DNA from: Clavelina lepadiformis
Lineage: Eukaryota > Chordata > Ascidiacea > Aplousobranchia > Clavelinidae
NCBI RefSeq assembly: GCF_947623445.1
Contig: NC_135245.1
Span: 15,879,501-15,943,500 of the forward strand
Direction: 5' to 3'
Length of the DNA: 64,000 nucleotides
Shown here: positions 63,482 to 64,000 of the stretch, piece after piece
How positions within the stretch are numbered: the stretch's first letter is position 1
Layout of the letters: each line of letters starts with the position of its first letter
Made by a program: the position numbers and the translations under genes
Notes under the pieces: generated by a model
Told to the model about the DNA's origin: nothing
What the model saw: the letters and a program-made list of their open reading frames with translations, nothing else
The model's database searches: none

Positions 63482-63934
63482 AAGGGTCTGTAGGTCCATT
63501 TGAAGCCCTATCTAAAACAATGCAAAGTACAATTTTTCAATTTGAATTTGCTTCTAAACAAGCCCGGTCACCTTGCTGAGTTTTTGTATCCGCCGAGATG
63601 TAGGTCAAAAGGACTTAATGCGGTATTTTGAGAAAATTCTCGTATCTGGAATTCTCGCACCAAATGCTTCAACTTTTTAACAACTTTTTTCCTTACATTT
63701 CTCCAAAAAATCAGCCAAAAAGCCTTAACTTTGAACCAACACAAAACGTTAACCTTAGCCTGAACCTACACTCCGCACACGCCATAACAACAGCAAACCT
63801 CCACAGATTAAGGTCACATGCGCACTGGACCGGAACCATTGATACTTTTTCTATAGTGACGTCTTGCATGCGACCTTCGTCATAATCGCCGGGTTGCCGT
63901 TTTAAAACTACTAAAAATCGTACTACAGCCCCTT
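63482..63934 (+). repeat. Module B, copy 7
   Basis: Normal B. Confidence 0.9.
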
Positions 63935-64000
63935 CAAAGGCAAATTGTCAAGTTGACTTGGCTATCACGTACAACTTTTTTTCGCTTTAACGACAGTAAA
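63935..64000 (+). repeat. Module A, copy 8, truncated by window edge
   Basis: First 66 bp of module A; the array continues to the right. Confidence 0.9.

Larger units (their letters stand above)
49165..64000. repeat. Homogeneous composite tandem array of modules A (1657 bp) and B (453 bp)
   Basis: Module order is B A B A A B B* A B A A B A B A, continuing past the right edge. Full A+B units are 2110 bp. Junctions are always at ...TTGCTT/CAAAGG (A-A), ...TTGCTT/AAGGGTCTG (A-B) or GCCCCTT/CAAAGG (B-A). Translated ORFs are identical in every copy. No tRNA, 5S rRNA, spliceosomal RNA, spliced-leader or telomere motif was found inside. Each A has a TATAAAAATG stretch (first at 50580) and several short ORFs on both strands. 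Nature unresolved: satellite, amplified non-coding gene, or amplified fragment of a larger element. Confidence 0.95.

Overview
The window is animal nuclear DNA. Genes are split into short exons by AT-rich GT-AG introns, and there is abundant DNA-transposon and retroelement debris. The gene set (two sorbitol dehydrogenases, a CD20/MS4A-like four-span protein, an SLC9B-type Na+/H+ antiporter, a secreted JmjC-type oxygenase) fits an invertebrate chordate, most plausibly an ascidian tunicate. That assignment is inference; no species-diagnostic sequence was identified.

Layout. (1) 78-1986, minus strand: a JmjC/cupin_8 oxygenase with a signal peptide, running off the left edge. (2) 4251-7265 and 9317-15433, plus strand: two tandem sorbitol dehydrogenase genes with identical exon number and near-identical exon sizes. 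The second has a GC-AG intron of about 4.2 kb that holds an internally deleted pogo-like transposon, a GTACCG-rich repeat and an AGGTCA-rich repeat that forms DR5 arrangements. (3) 16372-18029, minus: a seven-exon, four-transmembrane CD20/MS4A-like protein. (4) 19360-21217, plus: a small tail-anchored helical protein I do not recognise. (5) 23142-30250, plus: a large serine-rich then coiled-coil protein of roughly 1,200 residues, not recognised. (6) 31948-35132: a dead mariner element split by a young, internally deleted Ty3/gypsy-type LTR element with two identical LTRs. (7) 35152-35373, minus: a short ORF; 35687-35975: a relic of two SLC9B exons. (8) 36446-36543: a 30-bp minisatellite built on the POU octamer ATGCAAAT; 37912-38272: a hAT-type MITE with a perfect 8-bp target duplication. 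(9) 39698-43620, minus: a complete-looking 12-exon SLC9B (NHA) antiporter. (10) 43621-49164: gene-poor spacer with one exon-like segment.

From 49165 to the right edge lies a very homogeneous tandem array, at least 14.8 kb, built from two modules: A (1657 bp) and B (453 bp). The order is B A B A A B B* A B A A B A B A(partial). B* is a B copy whose first 125 bp are inverted. Every repeated copy gives the same translated ORFs, which indicates very recent amplification or strong homogenisation. This array is the most unusual object in the window and is not explained by any family I recognise.

The genes do not form an operon or pathway; apart from the SDH pair and the SLC9B gene with its relic, neighbours look functionally unrelated. 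Exon boundaries below were set by hand from splice consensus plus reading-frame continuity. Where a junction does not close cleanly this is stated.
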